NCBI RefSeq assembly: GCF_900105165.1
Contig: NZ_LT629740.1
Coordinates: forward strand, 3,410,001 to 3,474,000
Direction of reading: 5' to 3'
Length of the DNA: 64,000 nucleotides
Source: Mucilaginibacter mallensis
GTDB taxonomy: Bacteria; Bacteroidota; Bacteroidia; Sphingobacteriales; Sphingobacteriaceae
Shown piece after piece: positions 18,701-27,284 of this stretch; the stretch's first letter is position 1, and every line of letters starts with the position of its first letter. The translations under genes were made by a program, and so were the position numbers. Below the pieces are notes generated by a model. It was not told where the DNA came from. It ran no database searches and worked only from the letters and a program-made list of their open reading frames with translations.

Positions 18701-21339
18701 TGGATTGGACGGAACGCCTGCAGCAGACAAACGCTACCGACGCGGTAATGCTTTCCTTTGCATCCGATAAAAAAAGTTATAAGGTTGGCGAAACAGCAAC
18801 CCTTACCATACCAACAGGTAATAACGGCCGCGCACTCATCAGCTTTGAAAGCGGCAGCAGGGTCATCAAATCGGTATGGATTGATACCTACCAGGGGCAA
18901 ACGACCTATAAATTTAAGGTAGATGGCAGCATGTCGCCCAACGTGTTTGTTAACGTAACCATGCTGCAGCACCATGCGCAAATGGTAAACGACCTGCCTA
19001 TCCGCATGTATGGCGTTATCCCGCTAATCGTGGATGACCCCGCAACCGTATTAAAACCGGTGATAACCATGCCGGATAAAATAAGGCCTGAAAGTACCTC
19101 AGCCATCACAGTTTCCGAAGCAAAAGGCAAGGAAATGACCTATACCATTGCCATAGTTGATGAAGGTTTACTCGATCTCACCAATTACAAAACGCCCGAC
19201 CCACACCAGGCATTTTACGCCCGTGAAGCGCTGGGCGTTAAAACCTGGGACCTTTTTGATTATGTGATCGGTGCTTATGGGGGCGGGCTGGAACGTATCC
19301 TGAGCATAGGTGGTGATGAATCGTTGAACAGGAATCAGAATGTATCCGTTAACCGCTTTAAACCTGTGGTGAAATTCCTGGGGCCATATCACCTCAACGC
19401 TGGTGCCAAACAAACTCATCAGTTCACGCTGCCACAATATGTAGGTTCGGTACGGACGATGATCATAGCCGGGCATAACGGGGCTTATGGTTTTGCAGAG
19501 AAAGCCGTAGCCGTTAAAAAGCCATTGATGCTGCTGGCAACCTTGCCGCGCGTACTCGGGCCAAATGAGCAGATCAAATTACCGGTTACTGTTTTCGCGA
19601 TGGAGAAGAATATAAAATCGGTTACCATACAGGTGCAGTCGAACGCCTTCAGCAATTTACAGGGTAACGATAAACAAACCCTTACCTTTAACGCGCCGGG
19701 CGACCAGATGGCTACTTTCAACTTAAATGTAAAGAACTTTGTTGGGGTTGGAAGTGTTAAAATAACCGCCAAAAGTGGTAATGAAACGGCTGAATACAGT
19801 GTTGAATTGAATGTACGCAACCCCAACCCGCCAATTACCAAAACGCTGGAAAAGGAACTAAAACCGGGCGAAACATGGAGCACACCTTATACCCCGGTGG
19901 GTATGTATGGCACTAACAAGGCCACGATGGAAGTATCGTCCATTACTTCCCTCAACCTTGCCAAACGACTGGATTACCTGATAGAATATCCTTATGGCTG
20001 CGCCGAACAAACTACTTCGGCGGGCTTTCCGCAATTGTATCTCGATCAACTTACCGATCTTTCTCAACGCCAAAAGGCTGATGCGGAGCGCAATATCAGG
20101 TCGACAATTGCAAGGCTCACCAATTTCCAGGCACCCGGTGGTGGTATCAGTTACTGGCCTGATGGGGGTCCGGCCGATGAATGGTGTACCAACTATGCAG
20201 GCAATTTTATGCTCGCCGCGCAGGCAAAAGGCTATGCCCTGCCCGTTGGCTTTATAGATTCATGGAAAAGATATCAGCATCAGCAAGCCGTGAACTGGAC
20301 ACCGGGTAAACGTAGCTATTATGACGAGGACCTTGTTCAGGCTTACCGTTTGTACCTGCTTGCACTGGCCCGCACACCCGAGTTGGGTGCCATGAACCGT
20401 TTAAAGGAATTTGCTTACCTATCGCCGCAGGCAAAATGGCGGTTGGCTGCTGCTTATAAATTAGCTGGTCAGCCCGAAACAGCACTGCAGATGATCAAAG
20501 GCCTGCCGCTTACTATTCAACCTTACGACCAGCTATACGGTACGTATGGATCTGATTTACGCGATGAAGCCATGATACTGGAAACCCTCACCCTGCTTGG
20601 CCAGCATCAAAAAGCGGCGGCTATGTTACAGACCGTATCAGCACATTTATCGCAGGATGATTGGTACAGCACACAAACTACGGCTTACGCCTTGCTGGCT
20701 ATTGCCCAATACTGCGGCCAGAATAAGAACGGTAACAAGCTGATGTTTGATTATGGCAATACGGCTGTTACCTCAAGCTCCTATCTGTGGCAAGCCCCGC
20801 TTTCAGCAACAGGTGGCAATGTATCCATCAAAAATAAAGGCAATAATATTTTATACCTAAGACTGATACAAAAAGGTCAGCCCGCACCGAGCGATGAACC
20901 TGCTGGTGTAAATAACGATGATATACTGGGCATGCAGGTTAATTATATGACACTAAAAGGTCAGCCTATAAATATTACCAACCTGAAACAGGGAACAGAT
21001 TTTGTGGCACAGGTTATCGTCAAAAATCCGGGGCATAAGGGGGCTTATTTCAATATGGCCTTGACCCAGATTTTCCCTTCGGGATGGGAAATATTGAACA
21101 CCCGGATGCTGAATAATGATGAGGCTTTTAAATCCTCACCATCGGATTACCAGGATATCCGTGATGACCGGGTGAATACTTATTTCGGCATCGACGAAAG
21201 GCAGCAGGTTACCTATTATGTAATGCTGAATGCGGCTTATACCGGGCGCTATTACCTGCCGGCTACGTATTGTGGTGCGATGTACAACGCGTCGATCAAT
21301 GCGCTGCAAAAGGGCAAATGGGTACAGGTTATAAAGTAA
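15754..21339 (+). CDS. Bacterial alpha-2-macroglobulin with thioester motif
   Basis: The 1861-residue protein has an N-terminal membrane anchor (about 13-31, preceded by K-Y-R-K) and no lipobox, so it is probably tethered by a transmembrane helix facing the periplasm. Long beta-rich MG domains follow, then a C-terminal alpha/alpha region with the thioester motif C1416-A-E-Q1419 in Y-P-Y-G-C-A-E-Q-T-T. By family knowledge such proteins trap and covalently hold attacking proteases through the thioester. A linker at about 470-500 is unusually acidic (D-E-D-E-V-E-E-G-D-D). It sits 5 bases upstream of the PBP1C gene, the classical yfhM-pbpC pairing. Confidence 0.93.
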   Translation: MNLHPYLLKYRKPLLAVLFIVIFITGIILLVKHQRKTNVNPAFSKYIESYTSGVVSRVAAIRIKLTGEVQTSHAQNEPIEDGVFKFSPAIDGKAYWIDAQTIEFRPKNAMQADEFYEGDFNLAKITSVPSALHHFAFQFKTIKPDFTVTFNGLQTATNTSRDKMKLIGVIQTADKEDPLKIEKIIHAEYTTPVVITWQHDNVTNTHTFTIDNINRPTAASTQLTVRWNGSPLGIESNDSQAFDIPIVGVFKVLDIRAVQDQDEYVEVQFSNPVMIGQELSGLIGMNNVSEPSYTIDGSLVKIFASDRLLGNYNAFVNEGVKDIYGEKITAPFTANVFFENRLPGVIIPGKGVILPDSGRLMLPFDAVNLKAVDVTIVKIYANNVTQFLQNNDLTTEQGLRQVGKPVVQTTIRLDKDKSLKLTAKNRFMLDIDSLIRTEPGAIYRVIIGFRKEYSLFNCKAGGVARVSGGNNDEDEVEEGDDYGSNSAGDKLDDYDAFWARYDSYYPDGYKWKERDDPCSNSFYTKDKWATRNVIVSNIGLIAKKGNDNNMLVAVTNILNAAPMPGVELTLLDYQKQVITKSVSDANGFAHISLKHKPFLLVAKKGDERGYLKLDDASALMLSKFDVGGEQVQNGLKGFIYGERGVWRPGDSIFVSFILQDQLKTLPPDHPVQFELYNPAGQLYKRITRTNSVDGFYSFHTATTTSSPTGTWMAKVNVGGAAFQKNIKVETIMPNRLKIDLSFGGKTALTKGGDMGGTLKSTWLFGGIAQNLKAKVDAFVSPQVTAFKNFDGYVFDDPTLAFNTQTQTVFDGRLDAGGTARINANIQVDKQAPGQLRANFLVKVFEPGGNFSIQQVILPYNAYTGYVGIKTPEGSAYSGMLGVGQDNTISIADVDVNGNPFLGTRDVTVELYKIQWRWWWDQTGDELSNFTQNQYNKLVSTETIKLVNGKGKWNLHVKQDDWGRYLIRVKDEQTGHATGKIVYLDWTERLQQTNATDAVMLSFASDKKSYKVGETATLTIPTGNNGRALISFESGSRVIKSVWIDTYQGQTTYKFKVDGSMSPNVFVNVTMLQHHAQMVNDLPIRMYGVIPLIVDDPATVLKPVITMPDKIRPESTSAITVSEAKGKEMTYTIAIVDEGLLDLTNYKTPDPHQAFYAREALGVKTWDLFDYVIGAYGGGLERILSIGGDESLNRNQNVSVNRFKPVVKFLGPYHLNAGAKQTHQFTLPQYVGSVRTMIIAGHNGAYGFAEKAVAVKKPLMLLATLPRVLGPNEQIKLPVTVFAMEKNIKSVTIQVQSNAFSNLQGNDKQTLTFNAPGDQMATFNLNVKNFVGVGSVKITAKSGNETAEYSVELNVRNPNPPITKTLEKELKPGETWSTPYTPVGMYGTNKATMEVSSITSLNLAKRLDYLIEYPYGCAEQTTSAGFPQLYLDQLTDLSQRQKADAERNIRSTIARLTNFQAPGGGISYWPDGGPADEWCTNYAGNFMLAAQAKGYALPVGFIDSWKRYQHQQAVNWTPGKRSYYDEDLVQAYRLYLLALARTPELGAMNRLKEFAYLSPQAKWRLAAAYKLAGQPETALQMIKGLPLTIQPYDQLYGTYGSDLRDEAMILETLTLLGQHQKAAAMLQTVSAHLSQDDWYSTQTTAYALLAIAQYCGQNKNGNKLMFDYGNTAVTSSSYLWQAPLSATGGNVSIKNKGNNILYLRLIQKGQPAPSDEPAGVNNDDILGMQVNYMTLKGQPINITNLKQGTDFVAQVIVKNPGHKGAYFNMALTQIFPSGWEILNTRMLNNDEAFKSSPSDYQDIRDDRVNTYFGIDERQQVTYYVMLNAAYTGRYYLPATYCGAMYNASINALQKGKWVQVIK

Positions 21340-21344
21340 TTGGG

Positions 21345-23738
21345 ATGCGGTTTTCTTATAAAAGGCCTGCATGGCTAACCCGTACAAGGCTGGTGCTGAT
21401 CGCATCGGCATTGGTCTTGTTCGGGCTATTCTGGTTTTGTTTGCCATCGAAATTATTCGATAAACCCACTGCCTATGTCATCAACGATGATCAGGGAGGT
21501 TTATTAGGAGCGGCTATTGCTACCGACGGGCAATGGCGTTTCCCTTATGACAGCATAGTACCTGAAAAATTCAAAAAATGCATTATCGCTTTTGAAGATA
21601 AGCGCTTTGAACACCATCTTGGGGTAGATTTACTGGCATTTGGCAGGGCTATCCGGCAGAATATCAAATCGGGGCGTGTGAGCAGTGGCGGCAGTACCAT
21701 TACTATGCAGGTGATCCGGCTGGCAACGCATCATAACCGTACCTTCCTAAACAAATTACTGGAAATGTTCATGGCCCTGCGCCTTGAACTCACTTATAAC
21801 AAACAGGAAATTTTAGCCTTGTATAGCAGCAATGCCCCTTTTGGCAGCAACGTAGTAGGGCTTGATGCAGCCTCCTGGCGGTATTTTGGGCGAAGCCCGG
21901 AACAATTATCATGGGGCGAAATGGCGGCGCTTGCGGTATTGCCAAATTCGCCCTCATTAGTGCATCCGGGGAAAAACAGGGCTATCTTACTAAAAAAAAG
22001 AAACCTGTTACTGGATAAGCTCAGTCGGCAGGGTATCATCGATAAAAATACCTCGGAACTGTCAAAACTGGAACCTGTACCCGACAGGCCCGTACCATTA
22101 CCCGTACTAGCCCCGCATTTACTGGAGCGCTTTAAACACGATTGCCAAACCGGCGCACATACAGGCCCTACACGCATGAATACCACTATAAAGGCCGGTT
22201 TGCAGCAACAGGTAAGCGATATTGTGGAGAGGCATCACCAGGTACTGGCTGCCAATCATATCAACAATATCGCCGCCATTGTACTGGATGTGGAAACAGG
22301 TGCAGCTTTAGCCTATGTTGGGAATATTTATCACCCGGAAGATACTACTATGGAAAGTAATGTTGATGTAATCAACGCGCCGCGCAGTCCGGGGAGTACC
22401 TTAAAGCCATTGTTATACGCCGCTATGCTGCATGATGGGCTGTTACTACCAAACAGTTTAATGCCTGATATCCCTACGCAAATAGCAGGGTATCACCCCG
22501 AAAACTTCGACCTGAGCTATGATGGCGCGGTACCGGCTTCAAGAGCATTGGCACGATCCCTGAATGTACCGGCTGTAAAAATGCTACAGAAATACAAGTA
22601 CGACCGTTTTTATGATCTGCTGAAAAAAGCAGGCATCACTACACTGAAACAACCGGCTGATTATTATGGGCTGTCGCTGATATTGGGTGGTGGTGAAAAT
22701 ACCCTGTGGGAACTCTCCGGTGCTTATGCTGATATGGCGCGGGTACTTAATCACTCCGACAAATACATGGGCAAATATGACCCAGCTGATTATCATTCAC
22801 CTGTATACACGCACGTTCCCGCTGTAAAACCTAAACTGGAAAACTCGGGCCTGTTGGATGCCGGCTCTATTTACTACACCATGCAGGCTATGGAAGAAGT
22901 GATGCGCCCCGGCGAGGAAATGCTTTGGCGGCAATTTAGTTCCACCCAGCGCATTGCCTGGAAAACCGGCACCAGTTTTGGTTTCAGGGATGGTTGGGCA
23001 ATAGGCATAACTCCCAAATATGTGGTAGGCGTTTGGGTTGGCAACACCAGCGGCGAAGGCCGGGCCGGGTTGACAGGTATAAATACCGCCGCCCCTGCCC
23101 TGTTCGAAATATTCAGGCAGTTGCCTGTAAGTTCTGACTGGTTTGAGATGCCTGCCAACGGAATGGTAAAAATAAGCGTGTGCCGACAAAGCGGTTACCG
23201 CGCCGGAGAATATTGTACAGATACGGTCGAAATGTGGGTGCCAAAATCAGGCCTGAGATCACCAGTATGCCTTTATCATCAATTGGTACACCTCGACAAA
23301 ACTGAACACTGGCAGGTAAACAGCGACTGCGTTCCACCCGATCAGATCGTGAATAAAACATGGTTTGTACTGCCACCCGCTATGGAATACTATTACAAAG
23401 GCAAAAACTACCAATATCACAGTTTACCACCATTCAGGGCCGACTGTGTTTCAGCCGATAAGGGCATGCCTATGGAACTCATCTACCCAAAAGATGGCGC
23501 GAAAATCTATATCCCGCTGGAAGCTGATGGCAGGCGGGGGCGTATGATCTGCAATGCCGCGCACAGGCAGTCTGGTATAAAGATATTTTGGCACCTGGAC
23601 GATCAGTATATCGGTGTCACTAAAGATTATCACCAGATAGCGCTGAATCCCGAACCCGGCGTGCATACCCTTACCCTTGTAGACGGTGAAGGCAATACAT
23701 TGCAGACAAAGTTTGAAATACTGGATAAGAACAAATAA
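21345..23738 (+). CDS. pbpC: Penicillin-binding protein 1C (bifunctional)
   Basis: The 797-residue protein starts at M-R-F-S-Y-K-R-P (ATG 21345, five bases after the macroglobulin stop; in-frame codons further upstream lie inside the previous gene). A membrane helix at about 14-35 is followed by a GT51 glycosyltransferase domain (F-E84-D-K-R-F-E-H-H; G-G-S-T-I-T-M-Q) and a transpeptidase domain with S351-T-L-K354, S-L-N and K540-T-G-T-S. A C-terminal PBP1C-type beta domain completes it. It polymerises and cross-links peptidoglycan in the periplasm. The pairing with alpha-2-macroglobulin is usually read as repair of the wall where proteases breach the envelope. Confidence 0.95.
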   Translation: MRFSYKRPAWLTRTRLVLIASALVLFGLFWFCLPSKLFDKPTAYVINDDQGGLLGAAIATDGQWRFPYDSIVPEKFKKCIIAFEDKRFEHHLGVDLLAFGRAIRQNIKSGRVSSGGSTITMQVIRLATHHNRTFLNKLLEMFMALRLELTYNKQEILALYSSNAPFGSNVVGLDAASWRYFGRSPEQLSWGEMAALAVLPNSPSLVHPGKNRAILLKKRNLLLDKLSRQGIIDKNTSELSKLEPVPDRPVPLPVLAPHLLERFKHDCQTGAHTGPTRMNTTIKAGLQQQVSDIVERHHQVLAANHINNIAAIVLDVETGAALAYVGNIYHPEDTTMESNVDVINAPRSPGSTLKPLLYAAMLHDGLLLPNSLMPDIPTQIAGYHPENFDLSYDGAVPASRALARSLNVPAVKMLQKYKYDRFYDLLKKAGITTLKQPADYYGLSLILGGGENTLWELSGAYADMARVLNHSDKYMGKYDPADYHSPVYTHVPAVKPKLENSGLLDAGSIYYTMQAMEEVMRPGEEMLWRQFSSTQRIAWKTGTSFGFRDGWAIGITPKYVVGVWVGNTSGEGRAGLTGINTAAPALFEIFRQLPVSSDWFEMPANGMVKISVCRQSGYRAGEYCTDTVEMWVPKSGLRSPVCLYHQLVHLDKTEHWQVNSDCVPPDQIVNKTWFVLPPAMEYYYKGKNYQYHSLPPFRADCVSADKGMPMELIYPKDGAKIYIPLEADGRRGRMICNAAHRQSGIKIFWHLDDQYIGVTKDYHQIALNPEPGVHTLTLVDGEGNTLQTKFEILDKNK

Positions 23739-23744
23739 AAACGC

Positions 23745-23770
23745 GATCAGTTGCTAAGCAGTGATCTTTT
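23745..23770 (+). terminator. Terminator after the macroglobulin/pbpC operon
   Basis: GATCA (23745-23749) pairs with TGATC (23762-23766), with inner TGC/GCA pairing, and TTTTT follows at 23767. It starts six bases after the pbpC stop. Confidence 0.6.
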
Positions 23771-23820
23771 TAATCGTCGTTATTCCTTCCCTGAAAAAAA
23801 GTAAAGAGTACGCCGAAAAA

Positions 23821-24402
23821 TTAATCGAGCGCGGAGATAGTTAGTTTGATGATGTCATCAAAAACAGACGGGTCGGTAACTGATTTTGCGGTAACACGCA
23901 TGCCCTTAACCGTATTAAAGATAAAACGAGACAATGCCCTCGCGTCCTGTTGATTTTTGATTTCGCCACTGTCCTGCCCTTTTTTAATTACCAGGTAAAA
24001 GGCTTCCTCCATCTGTTGATCGTTCTTGCAGACCAGCTTATTTACTTCGGCATCGTGTGGCGCAACTTCAACCTCAGCATTCACCATAAAACAGCCCTTC
24101 TGCTGTTTATCGCCCAGCAAATCGTTGGTAGCCAACTCTAATAATTTTCTGACAGTATCTTTTGCTGATCCCGAGTGATTGATGAGTTCCTTAATTTGAG
24201 CTGCACCTGCATTTTGATAGCTCTCTAATGCCTTAACAAACAGCGTGTGCTTATCGGTATAAGTATCATACAAGCTCGACCGACTAATGCCCAGGCCATC
24301 CACCAAATCCTGCATAGACGTACCATTGTAGCCCTTGTACCAAAAAAGCTGTATAGCTTTGGCCAGCACTTCGTTTTCATCAAAATCTTTCGTTCTTGCC
24401 AT
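23821..24402 (-). CDS. TetR/AcrR family transcriptional regulator
   Basis: The 193-residue protein has an N-terminal helix-turn-helix (M-Q-D-L-V-D-G-L-G-I-S-R-S-S-L-Y-D-T-Y, about 30-48) followed by an all-helical ligand domain, the standard TetR layout. It lies 73 bases downstream of an SDR gene on the same strand. Two GGAA-N6-TTCC operators overlap the SDR promoter, so autoregulated repression of an SDR-tetR operon is the likely arrangement. The inducer is unknown, probably a reactive carbonyl or aromatic compound judging from similar SDR-TetR pairs (inference). Confidence 0.9.
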   Translation of the reverse strand: MARTKDFDENEVLAKAIQLFWYKGYNGTSMQDLVDGLGISRSSLYDTYTDKHTLFVKALESYQNAGAAQIKELINHSGSAKDTVRKLLELATNDLLGDKQQKGCFMVNAEVEVAPHDAEVNKLVCKNDQQMEEAFYLVIKKGQDSGEIKNQQDARALSRFIFNTVKGMRVTAKSVTDPSVFDDIIKLTISALD

Positions 24403-24475
24403 ATCCTGGAATAGCCTTGCTTGTTAAAAGCAAAGCTATTCATTTTTAATTATTTTTCTGTTAAAACAGCGGGTA

Positions 24476-25225
24476 TTACCTTACACCGCCACTGGCCAGT
24501 AATAACTCGCCGGTTAACCAGCGTGAATCTTCAGACGCCAGGAATACAGCTACTTCAGCAATATCATCAGGCTGACCGATACGGCCAAGCGGAGTTGTTT
24601 TTACTAACTCTGTCTGAAAATCACTACCGATGAAACCAGCGGTATGCGTGCCTTCAGTTTCAACCATACCCGGGTTGATTGAGTTTACACGTATTTTTTT
24701 ACCACCTAATTCTTTTGCCAATACATGGGTAATGGCATCAACTGCACCTTTTGTGGCCGTGTAAATGGAACTTCCCGGAGGCGCGATATTACTAACTGCC
24801 GAACCAATGTTAATGATGCTGCCACCATTCTCATTAAAGTTCTTTACCGCTCCTTGTGTGGTCAGCAATAAGCCAAGTACATTGGTGTTGAACTGGGTGT
24901 GGAAATCTTCTGCATTAAGCTCTTCAATACTGCCAAATTTATAAACACCGGCATTGTTCACCAAAATATCTACCGCTCCAAAAGCTTTTTTGGTTTCTTC
25001 AAATAAACGGGTGATATCAGCTTCGCTGGATACATTGCCTTGCACAGCTATGGCTTTACCACCATTTGTGGTGATTTCAGCAACTACCTTATCTGCATCA
25101 GCTTTTGCCGAAGCATAATTTACAACTACGCTTGCACCCGCTGCTGCAAGGTGTTTTGCTATACCTGCACCAATACCTTTTGACGCGCCTGTTATTACTG
25201 CTACTTTGTTTGCTAACTTTTTCAT
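24476..25225 (-). CDS. SDR family oxidoreductase (FabG-like)
   Basis: The 249-residue classical SDR has cofactor motif T-G-A-S-K-G-I-G near residue 13, N-N-A-G, catalytic serine in I-N-I-G-S and Y-T-A-T-K. It resembles 3-oxoacyl-ACP reductase/glucose dehydrogenase-type reductases, but no fatty-acid gene is nearby, so a detoxifying or secondary role is more likely than lipid synthesis. It is the first gene of the SDR-tetR unit with a recognisable promoter and operators directly upstream. Confidence 0.9.
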   Translation of the reverse strand: MKKLANKVAVITGASKGIGAGIAKHLAAAGASVVVNYASAKADADKVVAEITTNGGKAIAVQGNVSSEADITRLFEETKKAFGAVDILVNNAGVYKFGSIEELNAEDFHTQFNTNVLGLLLTTQGAVKNFNENGGSIINIGSAVSNIAPPGSSIYTATKGAVDAITHVLAKELGGKKIRVNSINPGMVETEGTHTAGFIGSDFQTELVKTTPLGRIGQPDDIAEVAVFLASEDSRWLTGELLLASGGVR

Positions 25226-25250
25226 GTTGTGTATTAATTTTTCTATTTTT

Positions 25251-25299
25251 GGAATAATCGTTCCGCAAATATAAAATCAATTTGGAACGAACGTTCCAA
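25251..25299 (-). promoter_or_regulatory. Promoter with two TetR-type operators
   Basis: Two sites share GGAA-N6-TTCC: GGAACGAACGTTCC (25284-25297, inside a longer TTGGAACG-AA-CGTTCCAA palindrome at 25282-25299) and GGAATAATCGTTCC (25251-25264). They are 33 bases apart, about three helical turns. On the minus strand TATATTTG (25266-25273) lies between them as the -7 box, and TTTG within the outer operator could serve as the -33 element. A bound TetR dimer at either site would block the promoter. Confidence 0.8.
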
Positions 25300-25363
25300 A
25301 TAAGAATTATTATTAGTTATGGATGACAAAAGGTATCTGTTCGCCCTTAGATCATCAGAGAAC

Positions 25364-25840
25364 CTACAGCACAGGAGCAGCAAATAACACAAAGCTCAAT
25401 AGTGCCAGGATCGTCCGCACTACATTATAATATTGCCAGCGGCTCCGTAATTGTTCCCAGTTTGCCGGAACGTTTTCATTTGTCCAGGTCACAACCTGCC
25501 TGTTAATCGGCACTTCAATAGCGGTTGTGATCACCAATGCACCAACTATCAGCAACAACGAACTTATCATCACCCAAAACTCCCAATTGCTTTTGTCGGG
25601 GTAAAATACAATGGATAAGCCCATCAACATAACGCAAAATAGGGAGATATTGCGCATCGGCACCTCCAGGTTGGCAACTATGATATGGGCGATCTTCGCC
25701 AACTCTGTTGCTGTAAATAATTGGTACGAGCGGCTCAGCGCAAAATACAGTCCCCAGAACACCCCGCAGACCAGCATCAGGGCAAATAGCGCAGCAATAA
25801 AAGAAAATGGGCCATATAGATATGGACGATCCAGCAGCAA
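25364..25840 (-). CDS. DUF1772 (anthrone oxygenase-like) membrane protein
   Basis: The 158-residue protein has four hydrophobic segments and the DUF1772 signature E-V-P-I-N-R-Q-V-V-T-W and N-V-P-A-N-W-E-Q-L-R-x-R-W. The function of bacterial members is not established; distant fungal relatives oxidise anthrones. The start is uncertain. The first usable codon here is TTG, and the frame stays open upstream for roughly 30 codons with protein-like sequence (about to 25925) but no ATG or GTG. The gene is 138 bases upstream of the SDR-tetR unit on the same strand and may be co-regulated. Confidence 0.75.
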   Translation of the reverse strand: MLLDRPYLYGPFSFIAALFALMLVCGVFWGLYFALSRSYQLFTATELAKIAHIIVANLEVPMRNISLFCVMLMGLSIVFYPDKSNWEFWVMISSLLLIVGALVITTAIEVPINRQVVTWTNENVPANWEQLRSRWQYYNVVRTILALLSFVLFAAPVL

Positions 25841-25978
25841 AAAGATTTTAAACAGGCTTTCCCCGGTGATTTTAAACGATTCGTCGGCGTTTGCTGAGCC
25901 ACCATCTATTAGATGGTTATATCCGGAGTTTTTAAATTAAATTTACCTGACCGGTGATTAATAAATAAACTATATACT

Positions 25979-27007
25979 ATGAAAACCTTAAGATCCTGCT
26001 TATTCATACTGATGCTGTCGGGCATAACCCTGTTAATTTCCTCAAAAGAATGTTCCGCACAGCGTACATTGCTCGCACTATCCAAAGGCGATCATGTACT
26101 TGAGGTCATCGATCCGACCTCTTTAAAAGTTATCGCGAGTGTGCCTGTAGGACAGGATCCGCATGAAGTGATCGCCTCGGCCGATGGAAAAACTGCCTAT
26201 GTATCGATCTATGGCGGCGGTAGCCTGCACGAAATTAACGTGATCGACCTGGTAACGCAAAAACCACTACCAACAATTGATACCAAACCATTAAATGGCC
26301 CACATGGATTAGTCTTTAATAATGGTAAAGTATGGTTCAGTGCTGAAGGTGCCAAATCAGTAGCCCGCTATGATCCGGCAAGCGGAAAGTTCGACTGGGC
26401 CATGGGTACCGGACAAAACCGGACACACATGCTGTACGTGACGCCCGACGGGAAGCAAGTATACACTACGAACGTGGCTTCGGCTACCGTAAGTATTTTA
26501 ACCGACAGCCTGCTGAAACCTGAAAATCATGGTGGCGGGTTTACTCCTCCCCCACATCGCGACTGGGTGCAAACACTGATCCCCGTAGGCAAAGGATCGG
26601 AAGGGTTTGATGTATCGCCAGACGGACGGGAATTATGGACGGCCGGAGCCGACGACGGAGTAATTACCATTATTGACCTTGCTTCCAAAAAAGTGTCCGT
26701 TCAACTGGATGCACAGGTAACGGGAGCTAACCGGCTAAAATTCACGCCTGATGGCAAAAGGGCGCTTATTACCAGCCTGCGCACAGGCGACCTGTTCATC
26801 TTTGATGTAGCCACACACCATCTGATCAAAAAAATCAGTACGGGCCGCGGCGCAGCGGGTATACTGGTGGATGATGACGGCTCACGTGCTTTTATTGGTT
26901 GCACAGCTGACGATTACATAGCGGTGGTGAACCTGAAAACGCTGGAGGTAACCGCTCATATCCCAGTACGGGGCGCTGATGGACTCGCCTGGGCGGAAAG
27001 GCACTAG
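25979..27007 (+). CDS. Secreted YncE-like beta-propeller protein
   Basis: The 342-residue protein has a signal peptide (hydrophobic about 8-22, S-A-Q at 27-29). About seven blades follow with the repeated pattern of YVTN/YncE propellers: V-I-D-P-T, V-G-Q-D-P-H-E-V, S-P-D-G, T-P-D-G-K, G-A-D-G-L-A-W. Such propellers bind ligands or partners in the periplasm, and a few have enzyme activity; none of the catalytic features I know is visible. It stands alone on the plus strand, facing a minus-strand glycosidase gene across a strong palindrome. Confidence 0.85.
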   Translation: MKTLRSCLFILMLSGITLLISSKECSAQRTLLALSKGDHVLEVIDPTSLKVIASVPVGQDPHEVIASADGKTAYVSIYGGGSLHEINVIDLVTQKPLPTIDTKPLNGPHGLVFNNGKVWFSAEGAKSVARYDPASGKFDWAMGTGQNRTHMLYVTPDGKQVYTTNVASATVSILTDSLLKPENHGGGFTPPPHRDWVQTLIPVGKGSEGFDVSPDGRELWTAGADDGVITIIDLASKKVSVQLDAQVTGANRLKFTPDGKRALITSLRTGDLFIFDVATHHLIKKISTGRGAAGILVDDDGSRAFIGCTADDYIAVVNLKTLEVTAHIPVRGADGLAWAERH

Positions 27008-27170
27008 TATCAAGTCAACAGTCTTTAGTCGTAAGTCTAAAGCCAGATTTAGTTCTTTTTGAGTTTTGACTCAAAACTTTATGCTCATGACTAGCGACAT
27101 TTTATGATTGACACGACACTGGTTATGTCGTTTAGCGACATCCTATCAAATTCCTTTTCCCATGCTTTAA

Positions 27171-27204
27171 AAAAGTAATTCCGATATATATCGGAATTAC
27201 TTTT
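27171..27204. terminator. Perfect 34-nt palindrome, probable bidirectional terminator
   Basis: Each 17-base arm (27171-27187 and 27188-27204) is the exact reverse complement of the other. The arms begin with AAAAG and end with CTTTT, giving T-runs on both strands. It lies between the convergent beta-propeller and GH109-like genes. Confidence 0.75.
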
Positions 27205-27284
27205 AATTGAGGAAGTGATCAATAGGCGTTTTCTCCGCTTCTTGTTACATGATGATTGTTTTCAGATCGGTACCAACTGCTTTA

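Noticed and set aside
18481..18981. 166-codon minus-strand frame opposite the macroglobulin gene
   Set aside because: Shadow frame of a long conserved coding sequence, with no independent support.
21270..21344. Upstream extension of the PBP1C frame
   Set aside because: It overlaps the end of the macroglobulin gene and adds non-family residues; ATG 21345 gives a normal N-terminus with a membrane helix.
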